Source: Planctomycetota bacterium (GTDB lineage Bacteria; Planctomycetota; Phycisphaerae; Phycisphaerales; SM1A02). From it: a stretch of DNA of 53,837 nucleotides. Both the position numbers and the translations under genes were made by a program. The notes under the pieces were generated by a model. It was not told the DNA's origin. It searched no databases and worked only from the letters and a program-made list of their open reading frames with translations. The DNA lies in NCBI GenBank assembly GCA_016873115.1, contig VGYB01000010.1:1-53837 (forward strand), read 5' to 3'. Below are positions 35,720-44,001 of the stretch, in pieces (within the stretch, counting starts at the first letter, position 1; each line of letters begins with the position of its first letter).

Positions 35720-36973
35720 ATGGTCTGGCAGGATGCCGTCGGCATGGTGCTGTCCGCCCTGGCACTCGCCGGTGGTGCGTTCTGGGCCATCGTGGCGTTC
35801 CGCATCTGGCAGGACCTGCCGTTCACGCGACCGGTGGCGGATGGCCTTGATGTGGCCATCGGAGGTCCTGGCCCCTCGGTGTCGGTGATCGTTCCTGCCC
35901 ACAACGAGCAGGGGAAGGCCGCCCACTGCGCCCGCAGCATCCTCGCCAGCGATTGGCCGTCGATCGAGGTGATCTTCGTCCTCGATCGCTGCACCGATGG
36001 CACGCTCGCCGAGCTTCGCGAGGTCGCGGCGGGCGACCCGAGGCTGGTGATCATCGAGAACGATTCGTGTCCCGAGGAGTGGGCTGGCAAGTGCAATGCC
36101 GCGCGGATCGGGGTGGGGCGCGCTCGTGGCGATGTGCTGCTCTTCACGGATGCCGACACCTGGTTCGATCCGCGGCTGGTGCGTGCGTCGGTCGGCTTGT
36201 TGCGGAACCGCGGTCTTGGATTGCTCAGCCTCTTGAGCACGCTCACCCGGAAGCTGCCCTTCGAGCGTCATGTGCAGCCGGTCGCGGCGATGCAGCTCAT
36301 GATGCGCTACCCGTTGGGCCGCGCGAACCGACTCGACCGTCCAAAGCCGTTCGCGAATGGGCAGTTCATGCTCTTCGAGCGCTCGGTCTACGAGGGTCTT
36401 GGTGGTCATGAAGCCGTGAAGCACGCGCTGCTCGAGGACCTGGCGTTCGCATGGGCTGTGCACCGCGCGGGCTTGCGGACCGGCGTGTTCGTGGCGGATG
36501 GCATGCTCGTCACGAGCATGTATGACTCGTGGGAGCAGTTCGCCGAAGGCTGGAAGCGCATCTACATCGAGGCCTACGGCCGGAGCGTGATCGCGCTGCG
36601 TCGGGCCGCGCTTGGGTTGATCGGTGTCGGGATCGTGACGCCCGCGTCGAGCGTGATGTGCGTTGGATTCGGCGTGCTGGGGGCGTGCTTGGGGTGGCCG
36701 CGCTGGGGCTGGCCGATCGGTGTCGGTGTGGGCACGCTCGCCATGATGCTGGGCACATTGACTTGGGTTCATTGGCACATGCATGCGCCGCGCTGGGGCG
36801 TGCTGCGCCATGCCGAGGGTGCGTGGCTGGTGGCGCGGATCCTCCGGGCCGGTGCGCATGATCTTGCATCGCGGCGTGCGGTGCGCTGGGGTGGCCGCGC
36901 CTATGTGCTCGAGTCGCGCGAGGACCGAAGGAAACGTCAGGCCGCATCGGCCACCGGCTCCAGGCCGCGATAG
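35720..36973 (+). CDS. Membrane-associated family 2 glycosyltransferase
   Basis: 417 residues. An N-terminal membrane helix (about 8-30) precedes a GT-A domain with VSVIVPAHNE, DRCTDGT, the metal-binding DAD of LFTDADTWFD, and the acceptor-region LLEDLAFAWAVHRAG. Two or three hydrophobic helices follow near residues 295-355. The architecture resembles hopanoid- or carotenoid-associated transferases (HpnB or CrtQ type), but no hpn or crt gene is nearby, so the acceptor is unknown. The real start is ATG 35720; the open frame upstream is antisense to lolCD and nnrE. Confidence 0.88.
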   Translation: MVWQDAVGMVLSALALAGGAFWAIVAFRIWQDLPFTRPVADGLDVAIGGPGPSVSVIVPAHNEQGKAAHCARSILASDWPSIEVIFVLDRCTDGTLAELREVAAGDPRLVIIENDSCPEEWAGKCNAARIGVGRARGDVLLFTDADTWFDPRLVRASVGLLRNRGLGLLSLLSTLTRKLPFERHVQPVAAMQLMMRYPLGRANRLDRPKPFANGQFMLFERSVYEGLGGHEAVKHALLEDLAFAWAVHRAGLRTGVFVADGMLVTSMYDSWEQFAEGWKRIYIEAYGRSVIALRRAALGLIGVGIVTPASSVMCVGFGVLGACLGWPRWGWPIGVGVGTLAMMLGTLTWVHWHMHAPRWGVLRHAEGAWLVARILRAGAHDLASRRAVRWGGRAYVLESREDRRKRQAASATGSRPR

Positions 36974-36985
36974 CCTCCAAGAACC

Positions 36986-37768
36986 ATGCGCATCCTGCTC
37001 ACGAACGATGACGGCATCGAGGCTCCCGGGATCGCCGCGCTGCACGATGCGCTTGCCGGGCTCGGCGAGATCCTGGTCGTGGCACCGCTGACGGTGCAGA
37101 GCGCATCCGGTCACGGCATCACCTTCCACGGACCGCTCATGACGCGCACGGTGCGCACGCCCTCCTTCACCGGCGTCGCCGTGGATGGTCTTCCGGCGGA
37201 TTGCGTCAAGGTGGCGCTGCGCGCGATCTGGCCCGAACGGTTCGGCGCGGGCTCGCGTCCTGATGTCGTCATCAGCGGCATGAACTCGGGCGCGAATGTG
37301 GGTGTCAATGTCATCTATTCGGGCACGGTGGCTGCGGCGGTCGAGAGCGCCTTCCTGGGCGTACCGGCGATTGCAGTGAGCCTGCATCTGGGACGCAACG
37401 AGGCGAACTTCGCGCGCGGTGCCTGGATTGCACGCCAGACGATCGATCGGATCCTCGAGCATCCGCTCGACGCACACCGGGTGATGAATGTGAATGTGCC
37501 CCGTACGGAGAGCGCCGATGCGCCGATGCCGCCGATCCGCGTGGTGCCGATGAATACGGCCGCTGGCGCTGACGGCTATGAACGACGCACAAGCCCCGGT
37601 GGCGCCGCCTACTACTGGCCGTGCGGCAATGGCATGGAGTTCGTGCACACGGCCCTGGGATCCGATGTCGAGGCACTCGTCGGTCGCGCCGTCACGGTCA
37701 CGCCGCTCTTCCATGACTTGACCGACCTGCCCGGGCTCTCGCCGTGGCGGTCGCGGCTGGAACGCTGA
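36986..37768 (+). CDS. surE: 5'/3'-nucleotidase SurE
   Basis: Stationary-phase survival phosphatase that dephosphorylates nucleoside monophosphates. The N-terminal metal site MRILLTNDDGIEAPGI with the DD pair is diagnostic. VVAPLTVQSASGHGIT, VISGMNSGANVGVNVIYSGTVAAAVE and the FHDLTD segment complete the family pattern. 260 residues is normal. It follows the glycosyltransferase stop by 12 nt. A TAGCCT box ends 9 nt before the ATG, but its first three bases are that stop codon, so a separate promoter is uncertain. Confidence 0.96.
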   Translation: MRILLTNDDGIEAPGIAALHDALAGLGEILVVAPLTVQSASGHGITFHGPLMTRTVRTPSFTGVAVDGLPADCVKVALRAIWPERFGAGSRPDVVISGMNSGANVGVNVIYSGTVAAAVESAFLGVPAIAVSLHLGRNEANFARGAWIARQTIDRILEHPLDAHRVMNVNVPRTESADAPMPPIRVVPMNTAAGADGYERRTSPGGAAYYWPCGNGMEFVHTALGSDVEALVGRAVTVTPLFHDLTDLPGLSPWRSRLER

Positions 37769-37785
37769 CGCTCGACGGTTCGCTT

Positions 37786-37818
37786 GGCACGGCGCATTGC
37801 AGCGGCCCGCTCCGTGCC
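37786..37818. terminator. Inverted repeat between convergent surE and the ion-channel-like gene
   Basis: GGCACGG and CCGTGCC form a 7-bp stem with a 19-nt loop in the 69-nt gap. No T tract; a bidirectional terminator is plausible from position only. Confidence 0.35.
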
Positions 37819-37837
37819 AGAGGGGCACCGATCCGCC

Positions 37838-38983
37838 TCACGCCATCACGCAGATGACGACGCAGAGCGCGAGCCATGTCGGGGTGATCACGCGGAACCA
37901 GAACCGGTCGATTGCCTTGCTCCGGTCAGGGTCGCCACTCTCAAGGATCCTGAGCGAGCGCACATTCACAAGCGTCACCGCGAGGATGACGCCGAAGGAG
38001 GTGACATGCAGCCAGTCGGCGATCGTGGGTGGTGCGCGAGGCGGAAGCGCACTCCCGATGACCCACTGGCTGGCCATGACGGCAAACAGCGCGCCGACAG
38101 GGAAGCCGAGCCGGTCGACACCATAGTGCGCGACGACGAGCGACATGAGGGCGAGCATCGTGCTGATGAGCAGGCCGCAGGTCAGCTTGACGAAGTATGC
38201 CAGTCGGACCTGGCGGATCGGGATCTCGAATGCGACGCCAGCGAAGTGCGACTCATCGCCGGCCGGGAGCGAGCGGTCGCCGAAGTTGGTCGGGTAGGAT
38301 CGCGTGTAGGTCGAGACCGACGGCCGGTCATGCATCCATCCCGTGATGCGGAAGTCGGCGGCGCCGGAGTTGCGGGCATCGGCTTCGTAGCGCACCATGT
38401 GGTCGGGGTGTTCCTCGTCCTCGATACTGAAGTGCAGCACATGGTGATCCAGCGGGAAACGGTTGAGGTTGAAATCCTCGTGGATCGTGCCCATCACCCG
38501 GAATTGGGCGTAGCCGGGTTTCTTCACGATCGGCTCGATGTTGAGTTCGAAGGCTCCGACGAAACCGATCGTGTCGCATGGGGCTCGCGGCAGGCCTGCC
38601 TGTTCGGCCGATGCGTCTGCGCCTGGGGGGAGGAACTTGGCCGCATCCCAGTTCATCCAAACATACGCATCGATCGCGAAGGTGCCCTCCGCGAAGTCGA
38701 TGTGCGAGATGTCCATGAGGTAGATCCCCACCGACGCGGGTGCACCGGTCGCAGGCAGCGCCCGCTTGGGTTCGCTCGGCTCGTCGTCCTGCTCCTGGAC
38801 ATCAGTGAGATCGCCGAGCACGACCTTGTTGTTGTGCTCCGAGATGTCGTGGCCGGGTCCACTGGACTCGGCACGCCGTATGTCCTCGAAGGCGCGGCTG
38901 AGCCGCGGGGCGACGGAGATGACGATGGCGATGGCGGCCAAGAAGGCGACCGCTCCCGTTGCGAGCAGCGTGCGTGAGCGCAT
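37838..38983 (-). CDS. Pentameric ligand-gated ion channel-like protein
   Basis: 381 residues with the layout of prokaryotic GLIC/ELIC-type channels. An N-terminal signal or anchor (about 8-25) and an acidic linker come first. The extracellular beta-sandwich opens with VGIYLMDISHIDF and TFAIDAYVWMNW (85-112) and contains the loop FPLD (176-179) at the position of the conserved FPF/Y-D of the family. Four C-terminal helices follow: M1 about 261-287, M2 292-313, M3 322-345, M4 361-381. No Cys-loop cysteines are seen. Ligand and ion selectivity are unknown. The family call is from pattern and topology, without an alignment. Confidence 0.72.
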   Translation of the reverse strand: MRSRTLLATGAVAFLAAIAIVISVAPRLSRAFEDIRRAESSGPGHDISEHNNKVVLGDLTDVQEQDDEPSEPKRALPATGAPASVGIYLMDISHIDFAEGTFAIDAYVWMNWDAAKFLPPGADASAEQAGLPRAPCDTIGFVGAFELNIEPIVKKPGYAQFRVMGTIHEDFNLNRFPLDHHVLHFSIEDEEHPDHMVRYEADARNSGAADFRITGWMHDRPSVSTYTRSYPTNFGDRSLPAGDESHFAGVAFEIPIRQVRLAYFVKLTCGLLISTMLALMSLVVAHYGVDRLGFPVGALFAVMASQWVIGSALPPRAPPTIADWLHVTSFGVILAVTLVNVRSLRILESGDPDRSKAIDRFWFRVITPTWLALCVVICVMA

Positions 38984-38993
38984 GGCACCCGCG

Positions 38994-38999
38994 AGTCTA
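38994..38999 (-). promoter_or_regulatory. Candidate -10 box for the leaderless channel-like gene
   Basis: TAGACT on the minus strand ends 10 nt before ATG 38983, with no Shine-Dalgarno between. Confidence 0.4.
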
Positions 39000-39052
39000 G
39001 CGCGGAGCGGATGCGCTCAAGCCAACCACGCGTCGTGACGCGTAAGGTCCCG

Positions 39053-40408
39053 TCAGCGCAGGTAGATGCGCACGCGGAAACGCGCGAGCTGGCCGGGCTG
39101 AAGTTGGCTGATCTGCTTGCCACTCGCCCGCCAGCGGTAGAGCGTGTCGACAACAGGCTCATCGACCGCCTCCTTCAATCCGCTGCTCTCGACGATCTTG
39201 ACCTGCACGGGCTTGCCGGTGTGGTCGAAGTAGATGTCACACTGCGGGTTGCGGTAGTTGGCCGAAACCTGCGTGAGCGTGGTCAATTCGACGCGGCGCG
39301 TCCGGATGTTCAGGCCTTCGCGCGCAAGCGGCTTGCCGTTTCTCCAGAGGCTCGCTGGGACATCGATCACGCTCGTTGCCGCCGACTGCTTGTCGCTCTT
39401 GGCGCCGTCGGTGATGGGCCCGGGCTTGTCGGCGTTGGGATTGGTGGCAGCGCCTGGCGAAGAGACTTGGGGCGGCACTTGCGGGCGTTCCTGTCCGGGC
39501 TTCTCGACCGTCGCGGGTGCCGTCGGCTGCGTTGGTGCAGGTGCGGGCTTGGGGTTGGCGGCCACAGCATCCTTCGGCTGCGTTGCCGACGGTACTGGTG
39601 TGGCGGACTCGGGCGGTCGTGTGGGATCCGGCGAAGTGGGCGGCGCGGTGGATGGATCCGTGGCCGGTGCGCGGTCGATCGCGGTTGGGTCGGGAACGAT
39701 TCCCGGGACCGAGAGTGCAGGCGCAGGATCAGGCTGCGATGGCTGCGCGGGCGGGGAATCGGCGGGAACCGTGGTGGTCACGGCTGGCGGCTCAGGCTGC
39801 GCGGCGGGGGGCTCAGTGGGTGCAACGGCAGCCGGCGTGACCGTGGCTGGCTGCTCGGCTGGTGCTGCGCGATCCACCAGACCCCGAAGCCGGCCCTCCG
39901 GTCCTTGCGGCAACGGTTGTGGCTCTGCAGTCACGGATCGCGCGCCGCCGCCCGACGATTCGAGATCGAACGCTGCCTGCTCCTGCGCGGCCAGACGAGC
40001 CAGGTGCTCCTGATACTCGTCGTAGCCAATCCAGTTCATGCTGGTGGGTGATCCTCCCTCGATGCCGGGCGTGACCTCGACCACATCGGGCTCGGGTGGC
40101 GGCGGCATCCCAGGTGTGCGCGGTGGCCGTTGCTCGCCGGGCTCGGGTGGACGAGGCTCCTCGGTGCGCTCAGGCTGGTCCCTTCGCTCCGGCTTCAAGG
40201 CCGCATCGGACTTCAGCGGGTCGTTCGACTCTGGCGTTCGTGGCTGCTTCGGGTCGTTCGCCGCGATCTCGGGTTCGTGGACCGCGTCGATGACGGCACG
40301 GAATGCATCGCCCACGAGCCGTGCAGCGTCCTCGGCATAGCCGCCGAGGACCAGGACATGCAGCAGCAGGCTGACGACGAAGCCGAACGCGACGGGGCTG
40401 ACATTCAC
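39053..40408 (-). CDS. TonB-like energy transducer with very long proline-rich linker
   Basis: 451 residues. A single N-terminal membrane helix (about 6-24) precedes a Pro/Ala/Glu-rich periplasmic linker of about 300 residues. The C-terminal domain (about 365-451) has the TonB-like strands CDIYFDHTGKPVQVKIVESSG and ARFRVRIYL. It is about twice the length of E. coli TonB. The start is GTG 40408, whose GTGA overlaps the ExbD stop by 4 nt. No ExbB or receptor gene is present, so partners must lie elsewhere. A TolA-like role is possible. Confidence 0.8.
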   Translation of the reverse strand: MNVSPVAFGFVVSLLLHVLVLGGYAEDAARLVGDAFRAVIDAVHEPEIAANDPKQPRTPESNDPLKSDAALKPERRDQPERTEEPRPPEPGEQRPPRTPGMPPPPEPDVVEVTPGIEGGSPTSMNWIGYDEYQEHLARLAAQEQAAFDLESSGGGARSVTAEPQPLPQGPEGRLRGLVDRAAPAEQPATVTPAAVAPTEPPAAQPEPPAVTTTVPADSPPAQPSQPDPAPALSVPGIVPDPTAIDRAPATDPSTAPPTSPDPTRPPESATPVPSATQPKDAVAANPKPAPAPTQPTAPATVEKPGQERPQVPPQVSSPGAATNPNADKPGPITDGAKSDKQSAATSVIDVPASLWRNGKPLAREGLNIRTRRVELTTLTQVSANYRNPQCDIYFDHTGKPVQVKIVESSGLKEAVDEPVVDTLYRWRASGKQISQLQPGQLARFRVRIYLR

Positions 40409-40923
40409 GGCTGGCCTCGGTGGTCCGGAGAGCCTGCCCCGGCGGGCGTCGAGTTCGGCGATGAGGCCGTTGGAGCCGCAGGAACGGTGACGGGCTGCAC
40501 GGTATGCGCCGGCGCAGGCTTGCCCACGATGTTCACGGTGAGCCCGCTGCCCTTGAGGCGCTCCCAGACTTCCTGAAGGATTGGCGCGCGATCGACCGTC
40601 CCCTTGCCGTCGGCGACAGCGAGGTAGATGACCGTGCGGCCATCGCTCTTGCGGCGCTCGTCGACCATGGTGGCGAGTTGTTCGAGGCCAGCCTCGCGCC
40701 GGTCGACCCAGACACGGCCATCGAGGTCGATGCTCACGCTGCACGCGGGCGGGACCTTGGCCTCGGTTCCCGAACTGAAGTGCTTGAGCTCCATGGGCAC
40801 GATCGCCACGCGGGTGGTGAGCACCTGCGCGTACACGAAGAAGGTCAGCAGGAACATCATCACATCGATGAGCGGCACCAGTTCGATGCGCGGCTCGAGC
40901 GGCGTGCGGCGCAGGCGGAGCAT
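40405..40923 (-). CDS. exbD: ExbD/TolR-family proton-channel subunit
   Basis: 172 residues. One N-terminal membrane helix begins LVPLIDVMMFLLTFFVYA, with the conserved proton-path Asp20. A periplasmic domain (about 45-135) with VSIDLDGRVWVDRR and AVADGKGTVDRAPILQEVWERLKGSG follows, and a Pro/Ser tail. It normally works with ExbB and TonB, or TolQ and TolA. Here the TonB-like gene follows directly and no ExbB is seen. It starts 1 nt after the STAS gene stop. Confidence 0.9.
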   Translation of the reverse strand: MLRLRRTPLEPRIELVPLIDVMMFLLTFFVYAQVLTTRVAIVPMELKHFSSGTEAKVPPACSVSIDLDGRVWVDRREAGLEQLATMVDERRKSDGRTVIYLAVADGKGTVDRAPILQEVWERLKGSGLTVNIVGKPAPAHTVQPVTVPAAPTASSPNSTPAGAGSPDHRGQP

Positions 40924-40924
40924 G

Positions 40925-41263
40925 TCAGTCGCCCATCTGCAGCGAGGCCAGCGCCATGAGCTTGTCGTCGACGAAGTCGAAGACCTTGTCGAGCCCGGTG
41001 GTCAGGAAGATGCCCCAGACCGCATTCGTGCAGCCGGTGACCTTCATGCGGCACTCGTTCGAGAGCACGAGCCGGCGCAGCCGCAGCAGCGCAGCGATGT
41101 TCGAGCTCGTGAGGTAGTTGACCTCGGCAAGGTCGAGCACCACATCACGGTGGTCACCGTCCTTCTCGAAGCGCACCGCGAGCGCGGCCAGATCCTCGCT
41201 CAGCGAGGGTTCATCCTCGAGCTCGGCGATGACGATCGTCTCGGACCAGTTGGTGAGGGACAT
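40925..41263 (-). CDS. STAS-domain protein (anti-sigma factor antagonist-like)
   Basis: 112 residues, essentially one STAS domain. The key helix region is VVLDLAEVNYLTSSNIAALLRL. Ser53 lines up with the phosphorylatable Ser of SpoIIAA (DSSG), though the preceding Asp is Thr52. ATG 41263 has GGAG about 6 nt upstream; GTG 41290, overlapping the gyrA stop, is an alternative. It might be phosphorylated by an anti-sigma kinase, but none is adjacent. It is placed between gyrA and the exbD/TonB pair. Confidence 0.85.
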   Translation of the reverse strand: MSLTNWSETIVIAELEDEPSLSEDLAALAVRFEKDGDHRDVVLDLAEVNYLTSSNIAALLRLRRLVLSNECRMKVTGCTNAVWGIFLTTGLDKVFDFVDDKLMALASLQMGD

Positions 41264-41286
41264 GCGGGGCTCCGTTGGGGGGTGGT

Positions 41287-43914
41287 TCACTCGTCATCGG
41301 CCGGCACGGCCTCGGTGGGGGCGGGTCCGTCGTCGCTGGCATCGACCCGGGCGGCGGCGCGCAGCGTGTCGCCATCACGCAGGCGCACCACGCGCACGCC
41401 CTGCGTGTTGCGGCCGATCGCGCGGACATCCGTTGCCGCGATGCGGACGGCCATGCCGTTGGTCGTCATGAAGAGCAGGTTGTGGTCAGCGGTCACCGGG
41501 TGGACCGAGACAACCGGACCGTTGCGGTGGTTGACCACGATGTCCTTGCGTCCCTTCCCGCCGCGGCTCTGCACGCGCGTGGAGCCGTCTTCCTGCTGCA
41601 CGAGGTACTCGCGCATGGGCGTCCGCTTGCCGTAGCCATTGAGCGTGACCGTGCAGAGGTCTGCCGTGTCGTCGCAGCGCACGAGGCCGACCACCGAATC
41701 GCCCTCGGCGAGGTCGATGCCTGCGACGCCCGCCGCGTCGCGCCCCATGACGCGGGCATCGTTCTCATCGAAGCGGATCGCCATGCCATGCGCCGTCGAC
41801 AGCAGGACATGGTCGTTGCCGCGCGTGAGCAGGGCATTGACGAGGCCGTCGCCCTCGTTCAGGCGGACCGCGATGATGCCGCTGCGGTTGACATTGCGGT
41901 AGTCCTTGAGCGCGCTGCGCTTGACCCGGCCCTGCGCGGTGGCGAAGAAGAGGTAGTCCTCGCTCGCCTCGAAGTCCTTGATGGGCAGGAAGGCGCGGAC
42001 GCGCTCGCCCTCGCGCAACTCGAGCAGGTTGTTCAGGCTGCGGCCCTTGCTGGTGCGACCGAGTTCGGGCACCTGCCAGACCTTGAGCCGGAACACGCGG
42101 CCGGTGTCGGTGAAGCAAAGCAGGTCGTCGTGCGAGTTCGATACGAACATGTGCTCGACGAAGTCACCATCGCGCACCTCGCCGCCCTTGATGCCCACGC
42201 CGCCGCGTCCCTGCGTGCGGTAGGTCTCGACCGGCAGCCGCTTGGCCAGGCCCTCGCTGGAGATGCTCACGACGACATCGTGCTCGGCGATCAGCTCGGC
42301 CATGTCGAAGTCGGCGGCATCGCCCTCCTCGAGCAAGGTGCGGCGGTCGTCGCCGAAGCGCTCGGCGAGCTCGATCGTGTCCTCGCGGATGATGTCCAGG
42401 ACGAGGCGGTCGCTCGCGAGGATCGCCTCGAGGCCATCGATCTGCTCGAGCAGCTTGGTGAACTCGTTCGCGAGCTTCTCGATCTCGAGGCCCACGAGCT
42501 GGATCAGCCGCAGGGCGCCGATCGCCTCGGCCTGCACGCGCGTGAGCTGGACACCGCCGTCCTCGCGGCTGCGCTCGACGACCCGCTGGGGCACGAGCGA
42601 GGCGTATCGGTGATCGGGAGCGATGCGGAAGGCTCGCTCCTGCAGGCGCTCGATCGCCTCCTCGCGGGTGCGGCTCCCGCGGATGATGCGGATCACCTCG
42701 TCGATGTCGCAGACGGCGTACATCAGGCCCTCGAGACGGTGGGCCTGCTGGCGCGCCTGGCGGAGCTGGAACTCCGTGCGGCGGCGGATCACCGCGCGGC
42801 GGTGGTCGATGTAGGCCTCGATCAGGCTCTTGAACGGCAGCGTGCGTGGCTGGCCGTTGACGAGCGCGATGTTGATGATGCTGAAGGTCGACTGCAGCGG
42901 CGTGTACTCGTAGAGCTTGCGCTCGACGACCTGGGGATCGGCGCCCTTCTTGAGCGTGATCACGATGCGCGTCTGCGCATCGCGGCCCGAGTGGTTGCTC
43001 ACATCGCTGATGTCGCCGATGCGGGCTTCGCGCTGGCCATCGTCCTTGCGCGTGCACTCGACGATCTTCTCGATCAGGTTGCTCTGCACCACCTGGTAGG
43101 GGATCTGGTCGATGACGATGACATCGCGGCCGTTGCGCTGCTCGTGGTGCACGGTGCCGCGCACGGTGACGCGTCCACGGCCGGTGGCATAGGCCTCGAT
43201 GATGCCGCGGCGGCCCACGATCGTGCCGCCCGTGGGGAAGTCGGGTCCCGCGCAGTGGCGCATGAGGTCCTCGAGCCCGATCCCGGGCTGGTCGATGACC
43301 GCCATGATCGCCGCGCAGACTTCACGCAGGTTGTGCGGCGGCATGCTGCTGGCCATGCCGACGGCGATGCCCGCGCTGCCGTTGACGAGGAGGTTCGGCA
43401 GCTTGGCCGGGAGCACGGTGGGCTCCATGAGGCGGTCGTCGTAATTGGGCTTGAAGTCGACCGTTTCCTTGTCGAGGTCCTCCATGAGCGCGACGGTGGC
43501 CGCAGTCATGCGCGCTTCCGTGTAACGCATGGCGGCCGGCGGGTCGCCCTCGATCGAGCCGAAGTTGCCCTGCTTGTCCACGAGCAGGTAGCGGGTCTTC
43601 CACGACTGGCCCATGTTGACCAGGGTGGGGTAGACCACGCTCTCGCCGTGCGGGTGGTAGTTGCCGCTGGTGTCGCCGCAGATCTTGGCGCACTTGATGT
43701 GCTTGCGGCCGGGCGACAGGTTCAGGTCGTTCATCGCCACCAGGATGCGCCGCTGGCTGGGCTTGAGGCCATCGCGCACATCAGGCAGCGCGCGGTCCAT
43801 GATCGTGCTCATGGCGTAGGTCAGGTACGACTCGTGCAACTCACGGTCGATGGCCTGCTCGACGACGCGGTCGATCGGTGCGGGGCTGGGCGACGGTTCC
43901 GGTGTGGTGGCCAT
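41287..43914 (-). CDS. gyrA: DNA gyrase subunit A
   Basis: Type IIA topoisomerase cleavage subunit, 875 residues. The catalytic Tyr131 is in AMRYTEAR. The helix facing DNA reads YHPHGESVVYPTLVNMG, so Ser83 of E. coli is kept (Ser92) but Asp87 is Pro96. The C-terminal beta-pinwheel is complete. The GyrA box reads QGRGGVG (568-574), a weakened form of QRRGGKG; a second QSRGGKG occurs further on. I call GyrA rather than ParC from the full pinwheel with a box-like motif. A TAGGAT box at 43961-43966 lies about 47 nt upstream. Confidence 0.95.
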   Translation of the reverse strand: MATTPEPSPSPAPIDRVVEQAIDRELHESYLTYAMSTIMDRALPDVRDGLKPSQRRILVAMNDLNLSPGRKHIKCAKICGDTSGNYHPHGESVVYPTLVNMGQSWKTRYLLVDKQGNFGSIEGDPPAAMRYTEARMTAATVALMEDLDKETVDFKPNYDDRLMEPTVLPAKLPNLLVNGSAGIAVGMASSMPPHNLREVCAAIMAVIDQPGIGLEDLMRHCAGPDFPTGGTIVGRRGIIEAYATGRGRVTVRGTVHHEQRNGRDVIVIDQIPYQVVQSNLIEKIVECTRKDDGQREARIGDISDVSNHSGRDAQTRIVITLKKGADPQVVERKLYEYTPLQSTFSIINIALVNGQPRTLPFKSLIEAYIDHRRAVIRRRTEFQLRQARQQAHRLEGLMYAVCDIDEVIRIIRGSRTREEAIERLQERAFRIAPDHRYASLVPQRVVERSREDGGVQLTRVQAEAIGALRLIQLVGLEIEKLANEFTKLLEQIDGLEAILASDRLVLDIIREDTIELAERFGDDRRTLLEEGDAADFDMAELIAEHDVVVSISSEGLAKRLPVETYRTQGRGGVGIKGGEVRDGDFVEHMFVSNSHDDLLCFTDTGRVFRLKVWQVPELGRTSKGRSLNNLLELREGERVRAFLPIKDFEASEDYLFFATAQGRVKRSALKDYRNVNRSGIIAVRLNEGDGLVNALLTRGNDHVLLSTAHGMAIRFDENDARVMGRDAAGVAGIDLAEGDSVVGLVRCDDTADLCTVTLNGYGKRTPMREYLVQQEDGSTRVQSRGGKGRKDIVVNHRNGPVVSVHPVTADHNLLFMTTNGMAVRIAATDVRAIGRNTQGVRVVRLRDGDTLRAAARVDASDDGPAPTEAVPADDE

Positions 43915-43960
43915 GGGGGTGGTTGCGACGGCCGCGATGAGCCGCGTGCGAAGCCCCGGA

Positions 43961-43966
43961 ATCCTA
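43961..43966 (-). promoter_or_regulatory. Candidate -10 box of gyrA
   Basis: TAGGAT on the minus strand would give a leader of about 40 nt for gyrA-STAS-exbD-TonB. No clear -35 was found. Confidence 0.35.
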
Positions 43967-44001
43967 CCCGAACCGGGGCGTCGATGCCCGTCAGGTCGAG
44001 G

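Noticed and set aside
36971-36976. TAGCCT as a separate -10 box for surE
   Set aside because: Its first three bases are the stop codon of the preceding gene, so the match is partly forced. surE may simply be co-transcribed.
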